From Terrimesophilobacter sp044464485 (GTDB lineage: Bacteria; Actinomycetota; Actinomycetes; Actinomycetales; Microbacteriaceae), in contig JBIQLG010000004.1 in the NCBI GenBank assembly GCA_044464485.1, forward strand, positions 1-64,000: a stretch of DNA of 64,000 nucleotides, in the 5' to 3' direction. This document shows, one piece after another, positions 17,445 to 25,375 of the stretch. A program made the position numbers and the translations under genes. The number at the start of each line of letters is the position of its first letter. Position 1 is the stretch's first letter. The notes under the pieces are model-generated. The model did not search any database, had not been told where the DNA came from, and was given only the letters and a program-made list of their open reading frames with translations.

Positions 17445-17476
17445 GGGGTGGCAGTGGGGACAAATCCTGTCGGCCC
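17445..17476 (+). pseudogene. Decayed partial copy of tRNA-Pro (T arm and 3' acceptor)
   Basis: GGGGTGGCAG (17445-17454) matches 9 of 10 bases of the tRNA at 17295-17304. After a 6-nt stretch, CAAATCCTGTCGGCCC (17461-17476) matches 15 of 16 bases of the tRNA at 17308-17323. A 5' GCGCAGC block at 17431 also matches the D-arm start. There is no intact cloverleaf. It is either a dead duplicate tRNA or a worn attachment-site duplication from a lost integrative element. Confidence 0.7.
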
Positions 17477-17966
17477 TCAACTCCGGCCAAGACCTCCAAA
17501 ACGCACTGTCTCCTAACGAGGTCATGCACGTGCTGAGCATTTCGCCGTGGCGTATGCATCGCCGTCGGCGCTGTGCATTCGCAATTGTCATGCTAAGTGC
17601 ACAGCAGCATTCATTTAGCCGACAATATCCGGACACACTCTCGCTCATTCTCTACGTGCACAGCCAATGATCGGATGCTGCGACAGGCAGGGTTGCCTCT
17701 GCCATTTGAAAGCCAAGAAATCGCGAATCGAACGATGCATTGTGCGCAACCGGTTCGCGATAGTCCAACGGTCCCGCCACCGGCGGTGCGATCTGCGAGA
17801 AAGTTGGTGCACGCGATGCCGCTATGCGTTCGTACTTCGCGGGGACGAGCCCGGTTGTCTCAAGATCAACTCATCAAAAGCCTTTGCGCATCCGCGATCA
17901 CGTCTTCCAGTGAAGCTTGGGGCGACAACGGTCGAATCCGCGCTGGTGTGAAGGCGCGAGGCCAAG
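17477..17966. other. Intergenic stretch with no recognisable gene
   Basis: About 490 bp between the tRNA relic and dgt. Short open frames exist on both strands, but they are Arg/Cys-rich, resemble no family and lack convincing ribosome sites. Together with the relic upstream this looks like decayed, formerly mobile or duplicated DNA. Confidence 0.6.
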
Positions 17967-19520
17967 CTACAGGCTTCGCCCCTCATCCCACAGCCGATCC
18001 GATGCGCCACCCAGCAACGCCGCAGCCGACATCGCCTGCGCATCGGTGAACGAGGCGATGTAGTCGATGACGGCCCGCGCGCGACCCAGCCGAACAGTGT
18101 CGCTTCCGGATGCCACTCCACTCCGCTCGAGCTGGGCATACGATTCGATGGTCGCCTCCACCGAGTCGAGCAGTCGCCGCGGCGCGCGTGGCGCGTCATT
18201 CGGGTCGGCGAGCCAGGCGTGGAAACCCTCCACGAGAGAGGACAGCACGCGCGCCTGACCGCGCTGGTAAATCGTAAGGTCCGCCCGGTCGAGCACGAAC
18301 CGGGTGTGCACGAATTTGAGGACCACCACGTCGTGCCAGGCGTCCCGCGACAAGCGCACGTGGCCGCTGCGCACATCCGGTTTCGCCTCGACCGCAATCG
18401 AAGACTTCAGCCGGTCGATCCAGTGGTGGGTGAACGCCGCAACCCGCCGCTCCGCGTCAATGCCGCCGTCGAACGGTATCGAAAGGAGGCTCTCGACGAG
18501 CCCCTCCTGCACGCGGCGCACCGCATCCTGGAATTCGCCCTCGTCGGCGATCCACCCGTCCTTTTGCGCTGTGCGCCGCCACGCCCTCTCGAGCGAATGG
18601 CCGGGGGTGCGCAATGTCGACTCAAGGGTCGCGTCGTCGAGCGCCGAAATCTCGGCACGATCCGCGAGCCACCGTTCCAGTTCGGCGGCGATCGTCGGAT
18701 ACTGCAGCACGCCGGCCCGATAGAAATCGTCGAGGTCGTGCACGGAGTAGGCGATATCGTCGGCGACATCCATGACCGAACACTCGACGGTTTGCTGGTG
18801 CGTGCCGATGCGCGGATAGCGGCTCTTAACCTCGGCAAGTTCTGCCGCGTCCAGCGTGTAGGCGGAGAATTTGCCCGCCCCGAGCGAGCGATCGAGCCCG
18901 ACACCGCGCGGCAGCTCGTGCGCCGGACCGGTGTCGTCGCCTCGCCAGTCCTCGCGCGCCCACGGGTACTTGAGCACGGCGGCTCGCACCGCAGTAGTGA
19001 GATTGAGTCCGCGTTCGCTCGCGTGGCAATTGTCCAGTTCCGTGAGGATGCGAAACGTCTGCGCATTGCCTTCGAAACCGTCTGCGAGACCGAGGCGTTC
19101 CCTCGCGAGCCGATCGAGTACCTGCTCGCCGAGGTGCCCGAACGGCGGATGCCCGAGGTCGTGCGCGCTGGCGGCCGCCTGCACGACGATGTGGTCGCAT
19201 CCGCCAAACTCGGTGATGGTGTCCCAGTCTTTGCCGCCGCGGTCCCGCAGCGACACCGCGATGGAGCGGGCGACGGCGGTGACTTTCAGCGAGTGCGTGA
19301 GCCGGTTGTGCACGACGGTGCCGGACCCGGCCTGCGGAATCACCTGCGTCACGGCGGAGAGGCGCGAGAAATAGGGGGAGAAGCGGATGCGCTCCAGGTC
19401 GACGCGGAACGCGCTGTCGACACCGTCCGGCAGTGGTTCGGGCGTCGTCCGTTCCAGAAAGGCGGCGTTAGGCACACCGCCAGGCGTGGCCATGTCGTCT
19501 AGAGACTCTGAATTTCGCAT
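17967..19520 (-). CDS. dgt: dGTP triphosphohydrolase-like HD protein
   Basis: A 517-aa HD-domain dNTPase. The metal motifs are H in NRLTHSLKV, the HD pair in SAHDLGHPPFGHLGE, and a later D in ECSVMDVADDIAYSVHD. The DGFEGNAQTFR motif is also present. It hydrolyses dNTPs to nucleoside and triphosphate and helps control dNTP pools. ATG 19520 is taken as start. An internal ATG at 19493 is an alternative without a good ribosome site. The gene is single, and its upstream side faces the NTF2 fragment. Confidence 0.9.
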   Translation of the reverse strand: MRNSESLDDMATPGGVPNAAFLERTTPEPLPDGVDSAFRVDLERIRFSPYFSRLSAVTQVIPQAGSGTVVHNRLTHSLKVTAVARSIAVSLRDRGGKDWDTITEFGGCDHIVVQAAASAHDLGHPPFGHLGEQVLDRLARERLGLADGFEGNAQTFRILTELDNCHASERGLNLTTAVRAAVLKYPWAREDWRGDDTGPAHELPRGVGLDRSLGAGKFSAYTLDAAELAEVKSRYPRIGTHQQTVECSVMDVADDIAYSVHDLDDFYRAGVLQYPTIAAELERWLADRAEISALDDATLESTLRTPGHSLERAWRRTAQKDGWIADEGEFQDAVRRVQEGLVESLLSIPFDGGIDAERRVAAFTHHWIDRLKSSIAVEAKPDVRSGHVRLSRDAWHDVVVLKFVHTRFVLDRADLTIYQRGQARVLSSLVEGFHAWLADPNDAPRAPRRLLDSVEATIESYAQLERSGVASGSDTVRLGRARAVIDYIASFTDAQAMSAAALLGGASDRLWDEGRSL

Positions 19521-19628
19521 TACCCACAGTTCACCATGCTCGGCGTGCAGGGGCCAAACGAGAGCACGTGTCTAACCTGTGGCGGGACGCCACGTGAACG
19601 AGCATGCTTGATTGACCTGAGCACAACT

Positions 19629-19847
19629 GTGACGCGCGAACTGCTGGAAGAGTTTCTGCAAGCGTTCAACAATCATGATCTGGATGCAATCATGAGCTTC
19701 TTCGCCGAGGATTGCGTCTTCTATATGCCGCGGGGAGAAAAGCCCAGAGGCGACAAGTTCGAGGGCAAGACGGATGTTCGCGCCGGGCTCGCGAAGCGCT
19801 TTGACTGCATCCCTTACGATTTTTCGATTTGCACCGGGAAGTTCTGA
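19629..19847 (+). pseudogene. Truncated NTF2/SnoaL-like protein
   Basis: From GTG 19629 the frame encodes the first half of a SnoaL-like (nuclear transport factor 2 fold) protein: VTRELLEEFLQAFNNHD, MSFFAEDCVFYMPRG, KFEGKTDVRAGLAKRFD. After about 60 residues the match stops and the frame ends in 12 unrelated residues (19812-19847). Complete family members run to about 120-140 residues. The break coincides with the 3' end of the opposing exporter gene (stop at 19814), so the gene was probably cut by insertion or rearrangement. Confidence 0.72.
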
Positions 19848-21454
19848 GTGCTCGGGATCGCACATGTCTGCGTCGAAACATCCTGAAGGCGCGTCGCAGG
19901 TGGCATCATCCCCACTGTCGTCCGCAGCGGTGCACCGCGAACAACCAGAACTGCGACAACCGAGACCGCAGCCAGAATGGCGGCAATGAGAAAAATCGGC
20001 CCGAAGGAATCCGCGTACGCGGTGTGGAATACTGCTTTGATCGGTGCAGGCAGCCCGCTGATGTCGAGCCTGGTATCGCCGCCGCTCGACATACCGTTTG
20101 CAGGAATTCCAAGTTCCTTGAGACCAACAGCCATGTTCGCAGCCACTTGATTAGTAAGGACAGCCCCGAGTATTGCAACGCCAATGGTGCCGCCGAGCGA
20201 ACGGAAGAAAGAGATTGCGGCGGAGACTGCTCCCACATCTTTGACGTCCACTATGTTCTGTACGGCGAGGACGACGTTCTGCACAAGGGTGCCGATCCCG
20301 ATGCCCATAAGCGCCATGAAGATTGCGGTGAACCAGTATGGCGTGGTGTGGTTGATTGTTCCGAGACCAATAAGACCGATCAGCATGATGACGCTGCCCA
20401 CCATCATGACCGGCTTCCACTTGCCCATGCGCGTCACGAGCTGGCCTCCAATCGTCGAAGAGAGCATTTGCCCCAGAATCAGCGGTATGGTCATGAGTCC
20501 CGCCTCAGTGGGACTTACTCCAGTTCCCAGTTGGAAGAACTGCGTAAGGAATACCCCTGAGCCGAACATCCCCACTCCGGCGCCAATGCTCGCGATGATC
20601 ATCCAAACGGACGTCCTGTTCCGAAGAAGACGGATGGGGATGACAGGCTCTGTCACGCGAAGCTCAACCCATACGGCCGCGGCGGTCACGATCAGGAAAG
20701 CGGCCAAATACGCGCCGGATTCCCAGGAAATCCAGCCGAAATCTGTTCCGACAAAAGTGACCCAGAACATAGGAATCGCGGCCACCCCGGAAACCAGCAC
20801 ACTGCCGACGTAATCGATCCGCACTCGGTCTCGCTTGATCGTGGGTATGCGCAGCTTCAACTGGAGCAGAATGAGCGCGACGATCGCGAGTGGGATGCTG
20901 ACATAGAAGCACCAGCGCCATCCGAAAGCATCGGTGATGAGACCGCCGAGGAGGGGTCCTGAGACGGTGGCGACTGCCATGACCGCACCCATGTAGCCCG
21001 CGTATCGCCCTCGTTCACGTGGCGCGACGATCGACCCCATGATCGATTGCACGAGGGCCATGAGGCCACCCATGGCGATCCCCTGGACGACGCGTGCACC
21101 CATCAGCTCGCCCACGCTGGTGGATAGGCCCGCAGCGACGGAGCCACCCACGAAAAGCAGGATCGCGAGTTGCGCGAGAATTTTTTTGTTGAACAGGTCG
21201 GATAGTTTGCCCCAAAGTGGCGTGACGATCGTCATCGACAGCAGGCTTGCGGTGATCACCCAGGTGTATTGGCGTTGCGTGCCGTTGAGGTCCGCCATGA
21301 TAGTGGGCAGCGCGGTGGAGACTATCGTCGTGGAGATCAGCGCGGTGAAGAGGGCTGCAAGGAGCCCCGTCATCACCTGCAAAATTTCCTTGTGCGTATA
21401 CTCTCTCGGTTCCATGGTGCCGACTGACGCTGGCGAGGATGTCGTCGACGTCAT
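19814..21454 (-). CDS. DHA2-family (EmrB/QacA) MFS drug exporter
   Basis: A 546-aa membrane transporter with about 14 hydrophobic helices. Motif A (GKLSDLFNKK) follows the second helix pair, and motif C-like GPLLGGLITDAFGWRW lies in helix 5. It should extrude drugs or toxic compounds with proton antiport. ATG 21454 overlaps the marR stop as ATGA, so the two form one operon. The last about 20 residues run into the truncated NTF2 gene and are probably not ancestral. Base use looks less GC-rich than in neighbouring genes, consistent with acquisition. Confidence 0.88.
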   Translation of the reverse strand: MTSTTSSPASVGTMEPREYTHKEILQVMTGLLAALFTALISTTIVSTALPTIMADLNGTQRQYTWVITASLLSMTIVTPLWGKLSDLFNKKILAQLAILLFVGGSVAAGLSTSVGELMGARVVQGIAMGGLMALVQSIMGSIVAPRERGRYAGYMGAVMAVATVSGPLLGGLITDAFGWRWCFYVSIPLAIVALILLQLKLRIPTIKRDRVRIDYVGSVLVSGVAAIPMFWVTFVGTDFGWISWESGAYLAAFLIVTAAAVWVELRVTEPVIPIRLLRNRTSVWMIIASIGAGVGMFGSGVFLTQFFQLGTGVSPTEAGLMTIPLILGQMLSSTIGGQLVTRMGKWKPVMMVGSVIMLIGLIGLGTINHTTPYWFTAIFMALMGIGIGTLVQNVVLAVQNIVDVKDVGAVSAAISFFRSLGGTIGVAILGAVLTNQVAANMAVGLKELGIPANGMSSGGDTRLDISGLPAPIKAVFHTAYADSFGPIFLIAAILAAVSVVAVLVVRGAPLRTTVGMMPPATRLQDVSTQTCAIPSTQNFPVQIEKS

Positions 21455-21939
21455 GCGTGAATCTCGCTTTCTCGTGTAACAGCATTTCGTTGCGGAACCG
21501 GCGAGGATCCGAGCACTTCGCACAGTTGCGCATTGAGCGTCCGCAAAATTTTGATCGCCTGTTCCGCGTCTTCAGCGGACCAATCGCTGAGCGCGTCCGC
21601 AAACTTACGGACTGCGACAGTGTGATGTTCGGTGAGCGTCGCGAGACCGCGCTCGGTTATGGAGATGAGGGAGGCTCTGGCGTCTTGCGGGTCTGTACGG
21701 CGCTGAACGAGGCCGTCGTCTTCCAAAGAGTCCACTGCCCTTGAGGCGACCGGTGCGGATATCGCGAGTTGGTGCGCGAGCTCGCACAATCGTGAATCGC
21801 CGTGGCGAAGCTGCTGGAGAAGCCCGAACCGGGTTCCCGTGAGACTCTTTTCTGCGCCGTGCTGGCTCGCAACGCGAAACGCGCGCCCAATGTGCACCAT
21901 CTCGGAAAGGATCTCGCCGGCGTGAGCGATGGCAATCAT
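21451..21939 (-). CDS. MarR-family repressor of the exporter
   Basis: A 162-aa winged-helix regulator: LAHQLAISAPVASRAVDSLE is the recognition-helix region and VQRRTDPQDARASLISITERG is the wing. Start ATG 21939 has AAGGAG 5 nt upstream. An in-frame start 27 bases earlier lies in the promoter. It shares an ATGA overlap with the exporter downstream. A near-perfect 19-bp palindrome covers its own -10 box, so autorepression relieved by a ligand is the likely mode. Confidence 0.9.
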   Translation of the reverse strand: MIAIAHAGEILSEMVHIGRAFRVASQHGAEKSLTGTRFGLLQQLRHGDSRLCELAHQLAISAPVASRAVDSLEDDGLVQRRTDPQDARASLISITERGLATLTEHHTVAVRKFADALSDWSAEDAEQAIKILRTLNAQLCEVLGSSPVPQRNAVTRESEIHA

Positions 21940-21964
21940 GGGGACTCCTTTACTTGTGACAAGC

Positions 21965-21994
21965 AACTATATTGAATTTAGTTACTCGAAGCAA
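21965..21994 (-). promoter_or_regulatory. marR promoter with overlapping MarR operator
   Basis: On the minus strand, TTGCTT (21994-21989), a 17-bp spacer and TATAGT (21971-21966) form a good sigma-70 promoter. The 19-bp palindrome AACTA-N9-TAGTT (21965-21983) covers the -10 box and half the spacer. Outside the centre base only one symmetric pair breaks the symmetry. This is the expected site for the repressor encoded next to it. Confidence 0.75.
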
Positions 21995-22127
21995 ACAATG
22001 CAGAGTGACCAGCGATGCGGTTCGCGTCGCTGGTCCGGTTCTACAGCTTGTCGCGGCGCAACGGGAACAGTTTCTGCGGTCATCGGGTTATGTTTAGTGT
22101 CGACGACACAGTGTCAAGGAGATCTCA

Positions 22128-22652
22128 ATGCCTCAAACTACCGAAACTGCGATTCTGGCCGGGGGTTGCTTCTGGGGCGCGCAAGAGCTTCTGAGAAAGC
22201 GCTCTGGGGTGTTATCCACTCGCGTCGGATATTCCGGCGGCGACACCCCGAACGCCACCTATCGAAACCACGGACACCATGCTGAGTCCGTCGAGATTGT
22301 TTTCGATCCCGATGTGATTTCCTTTCGCGACATCCTCGAGTTCTTCTTCCAGATCCACGACCCGTCGACGATGAATCGCCAGGGAAACGACATCGGCGAG
22401 AGCTACCGATCCGCAATCTTCTATACGAGTGATGAGCAAAAGCGCGTTGCGCTGGACACCATCGCGGATGTCGACGCCTCAGGTCTGTGGCCCGGCAAAG
22501 TCGTGACGGAAGTCACCCCGGCCGGCCTGTTCTGGGAGGCAGAAGAAGAGCACCAGGATTACCTTCAGAAGCACCCCGCCGGTTACACCTGCCACTACGT
22601 GCGCCCCGACTGGAAGCTGCCACATCGCGAAAGCGAACCCGCGGCGCGCTAA
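22128..22652 (+). CDS. msrA: Peptide methionine sulfoxide reductase MsrA
   Basis: A 174-aa MsrA that reduces methionine S-sulfoxide. The catalytic GGCFWG motif is at residues 11-16, followed by GYSGGDTPNATYRNHG and a central QIHDPSTMNRQGNDIG segment. The C-terminal region has no obvious pair of recycling cysteines beyond one in YTCHY. AAGGAG lies just before the ATG. It stands alone between the marR promoter and a convergent lipoprotein gene. Confidence 0.95.
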   Translation: MPQTTETAILAGGCFWGAQELLRKRSGVLSTRVGYSGGDTPNATYRNHGHHAESVEIVFDPDVISFRDILEFFFQIHDPSTMNRQGNDIGESYRSAIFYTSDEQKRVALDTIADVDASGLWPGKVVTEVTPAGLFWEAEEEHQDYLQKHPAGYTCHYVRPDWKLPHRESEPAAR

Positions 22653-22666
22653 TTCCTGCGCTCTGT

Positions 22667-23212
22667 CTACCTGCGTTGCAAAAGGTAAAGGGAGCCGTCG
22701 CGATGGTTCGTCCACACCATTGTGTCCTTGTCCCATGCCGTTACGGCGTAGCCGCTGGCGGGGGAGGGCAGCACGATTTCGGTGCCATCGAGGGTGAAGT
22801 CGACCGCATTTTCGGCCTGCGAGGTGGCACCTGCCACATCCTGGCAATACAGCAGCCTCGTGGTGGAGGGGAAGACATAACGGATGTCGGTGGTGTGCCC
22901 CAGCGCCTCGAAGCCGGCACCTTCATCGATGTGGGTGTGCTGCCACGCACCGATAAGGACTGTTGCCAGATCGCCGCGGGTGCCGCTCGGGGCGTCGGCG
23001 GGGTCTGATGCCAGTCTCGCGCTATCCCAGTCGCAGGTCTCTTCCTGCGTGGCAGGCTCGTTCTCGGTTGGCTCTGCTGCGTCATTGCCGTCGGGAGCAG
23101 CTGGGGCACTCGACGGGCTCTGCGTGACTGTGCCGGTGTCGGGTGCGCAGCCCGCGAGGATCATGCTGAGCGTCAAAGCCGCGCCTACGGCGATTGTCAG
23201 TTTTTTCGACAT
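22667..23212 (-). CDS. Predicted lipoprotein of unknown function
   Basis: A 181-aa protein with a lipoprotein signal peptide: basic MSKK, a hydrophobic stretch, then lipobox LAGC with Cys22. A Pro/Ser/Glu/Thr-rich linker (about 25-60) follows, then a globular part with RGDLATVLIGAWQHTHIDEG and a Trp-rich end. It resembles small secreted lipocalin-like or DUF-type proteins, but I recognise no family. The ribosome site GGAGAG precedes the ATG. It is convergent with msrA, with stops 14 bp apart. Confidence 0.75.
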   Translation of the reverse strand: MSKKLTIAVGAALTLSMILAGCAPDTGTVTQSPSSAPAAPDGNDAAEPTENEPATQEETCDWDSARLASDPADAPSGTRGDLATVLIGAWQHTHIDEGAGFEALGHTTDIRYVFPSTTRLLYCQDVAGATSQAENAVDFTLDGTEIVLPSPASGYAVTAWDKDTMVWTNHRDGSLYLLQRR

Positions 23213-23268
23213 GGTGATCTCTCCGTACGTGAGGTGCGTGGGTCAGGATGCCAACCGTAACCGTACCA

Positions 23269-23312
23269 TTGCGCTGAGCGTTCCAGCGGAGTAATATGCA
23301 ACCAAATGGTTG
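23269..23312 (+). promoter_or_regulatory. arsR promoter with operator over the start codon
   Basis: TTGCGC (23269-23274), a 17-bp spacer and TAATAT (23292-23297) are followed by 8 nt and ATG 23306. CAACCA-AA-TGGTTG (23299-23312) is an inverted repeat spanning the transcription start and the start codon. It is the likely ArsR site, and binding would block both the promoter and the leaderless message. Confidence 0.75.
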
Positions 23313-23638
23313 TAGATAAACTTTCGGATAGCGAAGTGGACCTTGTGTTCCACGCACTCGCGGATGCGACGCGGCGCGACATCGTCGAGCGCGTACTCCG
23401 GCGTGAACAATCAGTGTCAGCGCTTGCCGCCGCATATGCGATGAGCTTTGCCGCAATCCAAAAACACGTTGCTGTCCTGGAGCGTGCCAGCCTCGTGCGC
23501 AAAGAGCGCCGCGGGCGTGAGCAGATTGTGCATCCGAATCCGGAAGCCATGAGGCGGGCCGCTCGATTACTCGACGAATACGAAAGTATTTGGCGCGGAC
23601 GAATCTCGCGCCTTGACCAAATGCTCGAAACCGAATAA
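23306..23638 (+). CDS. ArsR-family regulator paired with SRPBCC protein
   Basis: A 110-aa winged-helix ArsR protein (LVFHALADATRRDIVERVLR; recognition helix in SFAAIQKHVAVLERASLV; wing RKERRGREQ). There are no metal-binding cysteines, so it is not a classic arsenic sensor. It belongs to the group that controls an adjacent START/SRPBCC gene. The start codon lies inside its own operator and the transcript appears leaderless. Confidence 0.9.
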   Translation: MVVDKLSDSEVDLVFHALADATRRDIVERVLRREQSVSALAAAYAMSFAAIQKHVAVLERASLVRKERRGREQIVHPNPEAMRRAARLLDEYESIWRGRISRLDQMLETE

Positions 23639-23668
23639 CGGCGACTTGCCACGCAAAGGAGAAAACCG

Positions 23669-24154
23669 GTGCCGGTAATTGAATCAACGAAAGACACGAC
23701 TGACCTCACGCTGACTATCGTGAGCGAGTTCGCCGCGAGTCCCGAGCGCGTATGGCAGGTATGGGAAGACCCCCGTCAACTTGAGCGCTGGTGGGGCCCG
23801 CCGGAGTGGCCGGCCACGTTCTACGAACACAATTTCCGTGAGGGAGAAGGCTCCAAGTACTTCATGACCGGTCCAGACGGAGCGAAAATGCATGGCTGGT
23901 GGACTTTTAATTCGATCTCGCCGATTCAGTCGCTCTCGATTGATGACGGTTTTGCGGATGAACACGGCGAGCCGAGTGGGGAACATGGAACGACCTCCAT
24001 GGTGGCCACCCTGCGCGCTTCCGCAACCGGAACGCGCATGACCGTGACAAGCCAATTCGAGAGCCTCGATCAGCTTGAAGAAATGATCGCGATGGGAATG
24101 GAGCAGGGAATGACCCTCGCGCTCGGCCAACTCGACGAGATCCTCGCCGGGTGA
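23669..24154 (+). CDS. SRPBCC (AHSA1-like) ligand-binding protein
   Basis: A 161-aa helix-grip protein. It opens with FAASPERVWQVWEDPRQLERWWGP, the diagnostic AHSA1 start, and contains FREGEGSKYFMTGPDG and a C-terminal helix (LEEMIAMGMEQG). The family binds hydrophobic ligands or acts as a co-chaperone, and the ligand here is unknown. GTG 23669 follows AAAGGAGA. It is 30 bp behind arsR, and the gene order ArsR-SRPBCC is very common. Confidence 0.88.
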   Translation: MPVIESTKDTTDLTLTIVSEFAASPERVWQVWEDPRQLERWWGPPEWPATFYEHNFREGEGSKYFMTGPDGAKMHGWWTFNSISPIQSLSIDDGFADEHGEPSGEHGTTSMVATLRASATGTRMTVTSQFESLDQLEEMIAMGMEQGMTLALGQLDEILAG

Positions 24155-24172
24155 GAGTAGGAAAGAAAGTTC

Positions 24173-24466
24173 ATGTCATTTCAGGCATACCTTGACACCA
24201 TCGAGGAAAAGACCGGACTGACCCCACGTCAGTTTGTGGATATGGCCACGGCCAGGGGCTACGCAGATCCGAGCGTGAAAGCCAGCGTCGTTCTCGACTG
24301 GTTGACAGAAGAATACGGCCTGGGCCGAGGTCACGGAATGGCGCTCGTCCATGTCATCAGGAACGGGCCGGCGATTTCTTCAAAACATGTCGGCTCTGAC
24401 GGGGTGCATCGCGACGAATCAGAGACACTGTGGCTCGATGGGAAATCGACGAAGCCTCAAGGATAA
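24173..24466 (+). CDS. DUF4287 protein
   Basis: A 97-aa protein with the DUF4287 pattern: SFQAYLDTIEEKTGLTPRQF, then WLTEEYGLGRGHGMALVHVI. The family often occurs beside SRPBCC genes, and its role is unknown. GGAAAG precedes ATG 24173. It ends the three-gene ArsR cassette, 18 bp after the SRPBCC gene. Confidence 0.85.
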   Translation: MSFQAYLDTIEEKTGLTPRQFVDMATARGYADPSVKASVVLDWLTEEYGLGRGHGMALVHVIRNGPAISSKHVGSDGVHRDESETLWLDGKSTKPQG

Positions 24467-24522
24467 CTGGCAATACTGTGTGAACGCCCGGGCATGGACG
24501 TTGCCACTGCAACAATGGCGCC

Positions 24523-24888
24523 ATGAGCAATTCAACTGACGTTAACTCGAATAATCGCCTTCGCGCCGTCGCGGTGGTGCTCGGATCGCTCATCATTGCC
24601 GCACCGCTTCTCACGGGACGAATCGTGGAAGCCATCATGGATTCCACGAACCCGGCGGGGCTCGATGACGTGACGGTTCCTCTCGCTTACCTGAGCCAGA
24701 TACTTATCTCGTCATTCGTCGTGTTGGCGATCGTGTTGGTGGCATTCATGATCGCCACGGTCATGCTCTACCTTCGCGAACGCAACGCGAAAGCGATTTC
24801 ACTTCCGCTGACCGTCGGGATTCTCCAAATCGTGCTCGGGATAGTTGTCATCATCCTGGAACAAGTGGTCTCGGCCGCTGCAGGCTAA
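24523..24888 (+). CDS. Small membrane protein, three predicted helices
   Basis: A 121-aa protein with hydrophobic segments at about residues 14-32, 53-80 and 93-114 and a polar loop after the first. I recognise no family. ATG 24523 lies 6 nt after AACAAT with no ribosome-binding site, so it may be leaderless. It stands between the ArsR cassette and the PadR operon and belongs clearly to neither. Confidence 0.65.
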   Translation: MSNSTDVNSNNRLRAVAVVLGSLIIAAPLLTGRIVEAIMDSTNPAGLDDVTVPLAYLSQILISSFVVLAIVLVAFMIATVMLYLRERNAKAISLPLTVGILQIVLGIVVIILEQVVSAAAG

Positions 24889-24939
24889 GGGCATCTTGGT
24901 CGGGTCCCCGGTCGTGATTCGCACATCCGAATTTCCTCT

Positions 24940-24976
24940 TTGATTTAGTACTTGATGTGATACAGTACTACTCGTG
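24940..24976 (+). promoter_or_regulatory. padR promoter with PadR operator
   Basis: TACAGT (24961-24966) lies 7 nt before GTG 24974, with TTGATT at 24940 as a possible -35 (15-bp spacer). TAGTACT (24946-24952) and AGTACTA (24964-24970) are perfect inverted arms separated by 11 bp and cover the -10 box. PadR proteins often bind TACT-N-AGTA palindromes, so this is the likely autoregulatory site. Confidence 0.75.
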
Positions 24977-25375
24977 ATAGACAAAACCGGGGATGAGCAG
25001 ACGCAGCCAGCTGGCGGCGATGCTTTCTCCGCGGACCTCCTGCGCGGCCACACGGACACTATCGTCCTCGGGGTGCTGCGCCGTGGTGACAGCTACGGGT
25101 TCGAGATTTACAAGGCAATCCGCACCGCAACCGGGGGAGTTCACGAAATCAAGGAAGCGACCCTGTATGCGACATACCGCCGCCTCGAAAAGGACGGCCT
25201 CGTCGAATCCTATTGGGGCGACGAGACCCAGGGCGGTCGCAGAAAGTACTACCGAATTACGGATGCCGGCCGAGCGGTCTATCGCAGGAATGTAACAGCC
25301 TGGGTGGCCACGAGGCGGATAGTCGACTCACTTCTTGACACCGAACAATCAACGAAGGAACACACAAGTGACTGA
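24974..25375 (+). CDS. PadR-family transcriptional regulator
   Basis: A 133-aa winged-helix PadR protein (DTIVLGVLRRGDSYGFEIYKAI; then IKEATLYATYRRLEKDGLVESYW; wing GGRRKYYRITDAGR). PadR repressors of this size commonly control ABC exporters and bind the drug itself. GTG 24974 appears leaderless. The 3' end overlaps the next gene by 8 bp, and an exporter follows, so the cassette is likely self-regulating. Confidence 0.9.
   Translation: MIDKTGDEQTQPAGGDAFSADLLRGHTDTIVLGVLRRGDSYGFEIYKAIRTATGGVHEIKEATLYATYRRLEKDGLVESYWGDETQGGRRKYYRITDAGRAVYRRNVTAWVATRRIVDSLLDTEQSTKEHTSD

Noticed and set aside
17307..18049. Several short frames around the tRNA relic and gene-free stretch
   Set aside because: No ribosome sites, odd composition rich in Arg and Cys, and part of one covers the tRNA terminator.
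18219..19502. A 427-codon open frame on the plus strand
   Set aside because: It is antisense to dgt, whose HD motifs are intact.
24511..24525. AACAAT-N6-ATG as a firm leaderless promoter (also at 28229)
   Set aside because: The spacing fits, but the hexamer lacks the leading T-A of the others. Not counted among the strong cases.
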